A program made the translations under genes and the position numbers. The notes below the pieces were generated by a model. That model was given only the letters and a program-made list of their open reading frames with translations, ran no database searches and had not been told where the DNA came from. From the NCBI GenBank assembly GCA_027039165.1, contig JALWEZ010000011.1, positions 1 to 18,577 on the forward strand: a stretch of DNA of 18,577 bases. The letters run 5' to 3'. Shown piece by piece: positions 17,611 to 18,577 of the stretch. The stretch's first letter is position 1; the number at the start of each line of letters is the position of its first letter. This DNA is from Candidatus Moraniibacteriota bacterium (GTDB lineage Bacteria; Patescibacteriota; Minisyncoccia; Moranbacterales; GCA-2747515).

Positions 17611-17619
17611 ATTATATCA
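17611..17619 (-). promoter_or_regulatory. Extended -10 promoter of the minor-pilin operon
   Basis: TGATATAAT on the minus strand (17619-17611) is followed by six bases and then the ATT start. It lies between the prepilin peptidase stop (17651) and the PilV-like gene, so the operon can be expressed apart from the peptidase. Confidence 0.6.
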
Positions 17620-17650
17620 CAAATTATTTGCATTTGACTAACTTACTCGA

Positions 17651-18445
17651 TTAAATTTTCATAAAGTCCAGTAAATTAGGGAAAAACTTCATCAAAAAAA
17701 ACGCCATGAATAATCCACTTATAAGAAATGGTCCAAAAGGCAAGGCTGAATTCATATTTTTTCCTTTAAGTAAAATAGCAAATATTCCTACAATGCTACC
17801 ACTCCAAACAGCTACAAGGAGTGCCACAAAAGTCCAAAAAGGACCCAGTATTAAACCTATCACAAAAGCAATGTATCCATCACCATATCCCATCCATTTT
17901 TCATCTGAAAAAAAACTAAAACTAAAAAAGAACAAAAAAGCCACTATTGCAGACAATAAGTGAAACAAAAAATCATGCAAATTGTATGATTTATTTAGAA
18001 AAATAGAAGCAGTTGCAAGTGCTCCGCTTATGTACACAACAATCATAGGAACTTCCATATACTTTAAGTCGTATACAAATATTGCAAGCATTCCAGCAAA
18101 AACCAAAGCTGTCAAAATCGCAACGATAACGCTTTCTTTTATAAAATTTGAGTTTAAAAAACCTGTAGCAGACAAAACAAATAACAAACCTGTGGAAAAC
18201 TCTACAATTGGATACTGAAGAGAAATTTTATTTTTGCAGTATCTACACTTTCCTCCTAGTGAAAGATAACTAAAAAGCGGAATATTGTCTTTCCAAGATA
18301 ACTCATGATTACAATCTCTACAGTGAGAAGAGCCCATTAGTATACCTCCCTCTTCAGATTTAAGTCTATAAATAACGACATTCAAAAAACTGCCTATTAT
18401 TATCCCAAAAATAAAAAAATTAAAATATAAAAAAAATAAAACCAT
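17651..18445 (-). CDS. pilD: Type IV prepilin peptidase / N-methyltransferase
   Basis: PilD cuts the leader of type IV prepilins and N-methylates the new end; it is an integral membrane aspartate protease (A24). Of the protein from the ATG at 18445 (264 residues), the early segment GIIIGSFLNVVIYRL is diagnostic. A four-cysteine zinc module (CRDC at 42-45 and CRYC at 67-70) marks the methylase part and is followed by QYPIVEFSTGLLF. The two catalytic aspartates are Asp126 (VYDLKYMEVP) and Asp189 (GYGDGYIAF). About seven hydrophobic segments are present. An ATG 11 codons upstream (18478) overlaps the -10 box and is rejected as the start. The peptidase sits next to its four predicted substrates. 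Its promoter is TGCTATAAT at 18485-18477. Confidence 0.93.
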   Translation of the reverse strand: MVLFFLYFNFFIFGIIIGSFLNVVIYRLKSEEGGILMGSSHCRDCNHELSWKDNIPLFSYLSLGGKCRYCKNKISLQYPIVEFSTGLLFVLSATGFLNSNFIKESVIVAILTALVFAGMLAIFVYDLKYMEVPMIVVYISGALATASIFLNKSYNLHDFLFHLLSAIVAFLFFFSFSFFSDEKWMGYGDGYIAFVIGLILGPFWTFVALLVAVWSGSIVGIFAILLKGKNMNSALPFGPFLISGLFMAFFLMKFFPNLLDFMKI

Positions 18446-18476
18446 ATTACCTATAGACTTTGAATTGTATACAAAC

Positions 18477-18485
18477 ATTATAGCA
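18477..18485 (-). promoter_or_regulatory. Extended -10 promoter of pilD
   Basis: TGCTATAAT on the minus strand has a predicted start at about 18470, 25 bases before the ATG at 18445. The competing ATG at 18478 overlaps the box itself. Confidence 0.6.
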
Positions 18486-18511
18486 CATTTTCAAAATTCT
18501 ATTTGTATTTA

Positions 18512-18520
18512 TGTTATAAT
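18512..18520 (+). promoter_or_regulatory. Extended -10 promoter of the right-edge gene
   Basis: TGTTATAAT lies 29 bases before the ATG at 18550, giving a predicted leader of about 23 nt. It is divergent from the pilD promoter. Confidence 0.5.
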
Positions 18521-18549
18521 TATAAAATATTAAGCTATACAAAAATTAA

Positions 18550-18577
18550 ATGAAATTACTAATTTTTTCACCCTATT
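18550..18577 (+). CDS. N-terminal fragment of a plus-strand gene (cut by window edge)
   Basis: Nine codons (MKLLIFSPY) are visible after a suitable promoter. A start of this kind followed by aromatic residues is common in GT4 glycosyltransferases, but nine residues cannot identify a family. The existence of the gene rests on promoter, spacing and open frame only. Confidence 0.4.

Noticed and set aside
18446..18478. Upstream ATG of pilD
   Set aside because: The ATG overlaps the extended -10 TGCTATAAT, so it would not be in the transcript. The ATG at 18445 matches the usual PilD start.

Overview
The window is a visibly A+T-rich, densely coded bacterial segment. No gene-free stretch reaches 300 bases; the longest is about 200 bases and is accounted for by promoters and a leader. 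Standard stops are used, including TGA, so this is not a UGA-glycine lineage. A Patescibacteria (CPR)-like organism is the best guess. Reasons are a leucyl-tRNA synthetase with a Nudix domain spliced into its editing region, a two-helix membrane protein resembling DUF5673, an unusual NAD-dependent ligase, a type IV pilus minor-pilin cluster, and promoters dominated by an extended -10 (TGnTATAAT). The assignment is an inference from gene features, not a phylogeny.

Layout, left to right. Positions 1-121 hold the tail of an unidentified plus-strand gene. A minus-strand membrane/coiled-coil gene (157-801) is a relative of a second one at 10671-11279. Both are single-gene units with a TTG start, a strong Shine-Dalgarno, a predicted 84-nt leader beginning with a similar stem-loop, and a terminator. 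A small plus-strand gene (998-1306) converges on leuS (1362-4205), across a bidirectional terminator. Upstream of leuS lies a zinc-ribbon Nudix hydrolase. Divergent from it is leuA (5000-6529), preceded by a short leucine-rich leader peptide and a terminator: a classical attenuation arrangement. A lipoprotein gene, a cytoplasmic GH13 amylase with its membrane-protein partner, tRNA-Ser(UGA) with a metallo-beta-lactamase-fold gene, and another Nudix hydrolase follow.

The right part (11462-18445, minus strand) reads prepilin peptidase, PilV-like, FimT/GspH-like and PilW/PulJ-like pilins, a PilX-like pilin fused to a LamG-type lectin domain, NAD-dependent DNA ligase, and an AlkD-like DNA glycosylase. 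Spacing is tight (5-27 nt) from the PilV-like gene onward. The peptidase would cleave and methylate the four minor pilins, which probably prime and cap a pilus carrying an adhesive tip. A plus-strand gene begins at the right edge.

The most noteworthy items are the leuA attenuator, the leader element shared by the two membrane/coiled-coil genes (with a compensatory stem change), the Nudix-containing LeuRS, the PilV-like gene that appears to start with ATT on a leaderless transcript, the pilin-lectin fusion, and the degraded zinc finger of LigA.
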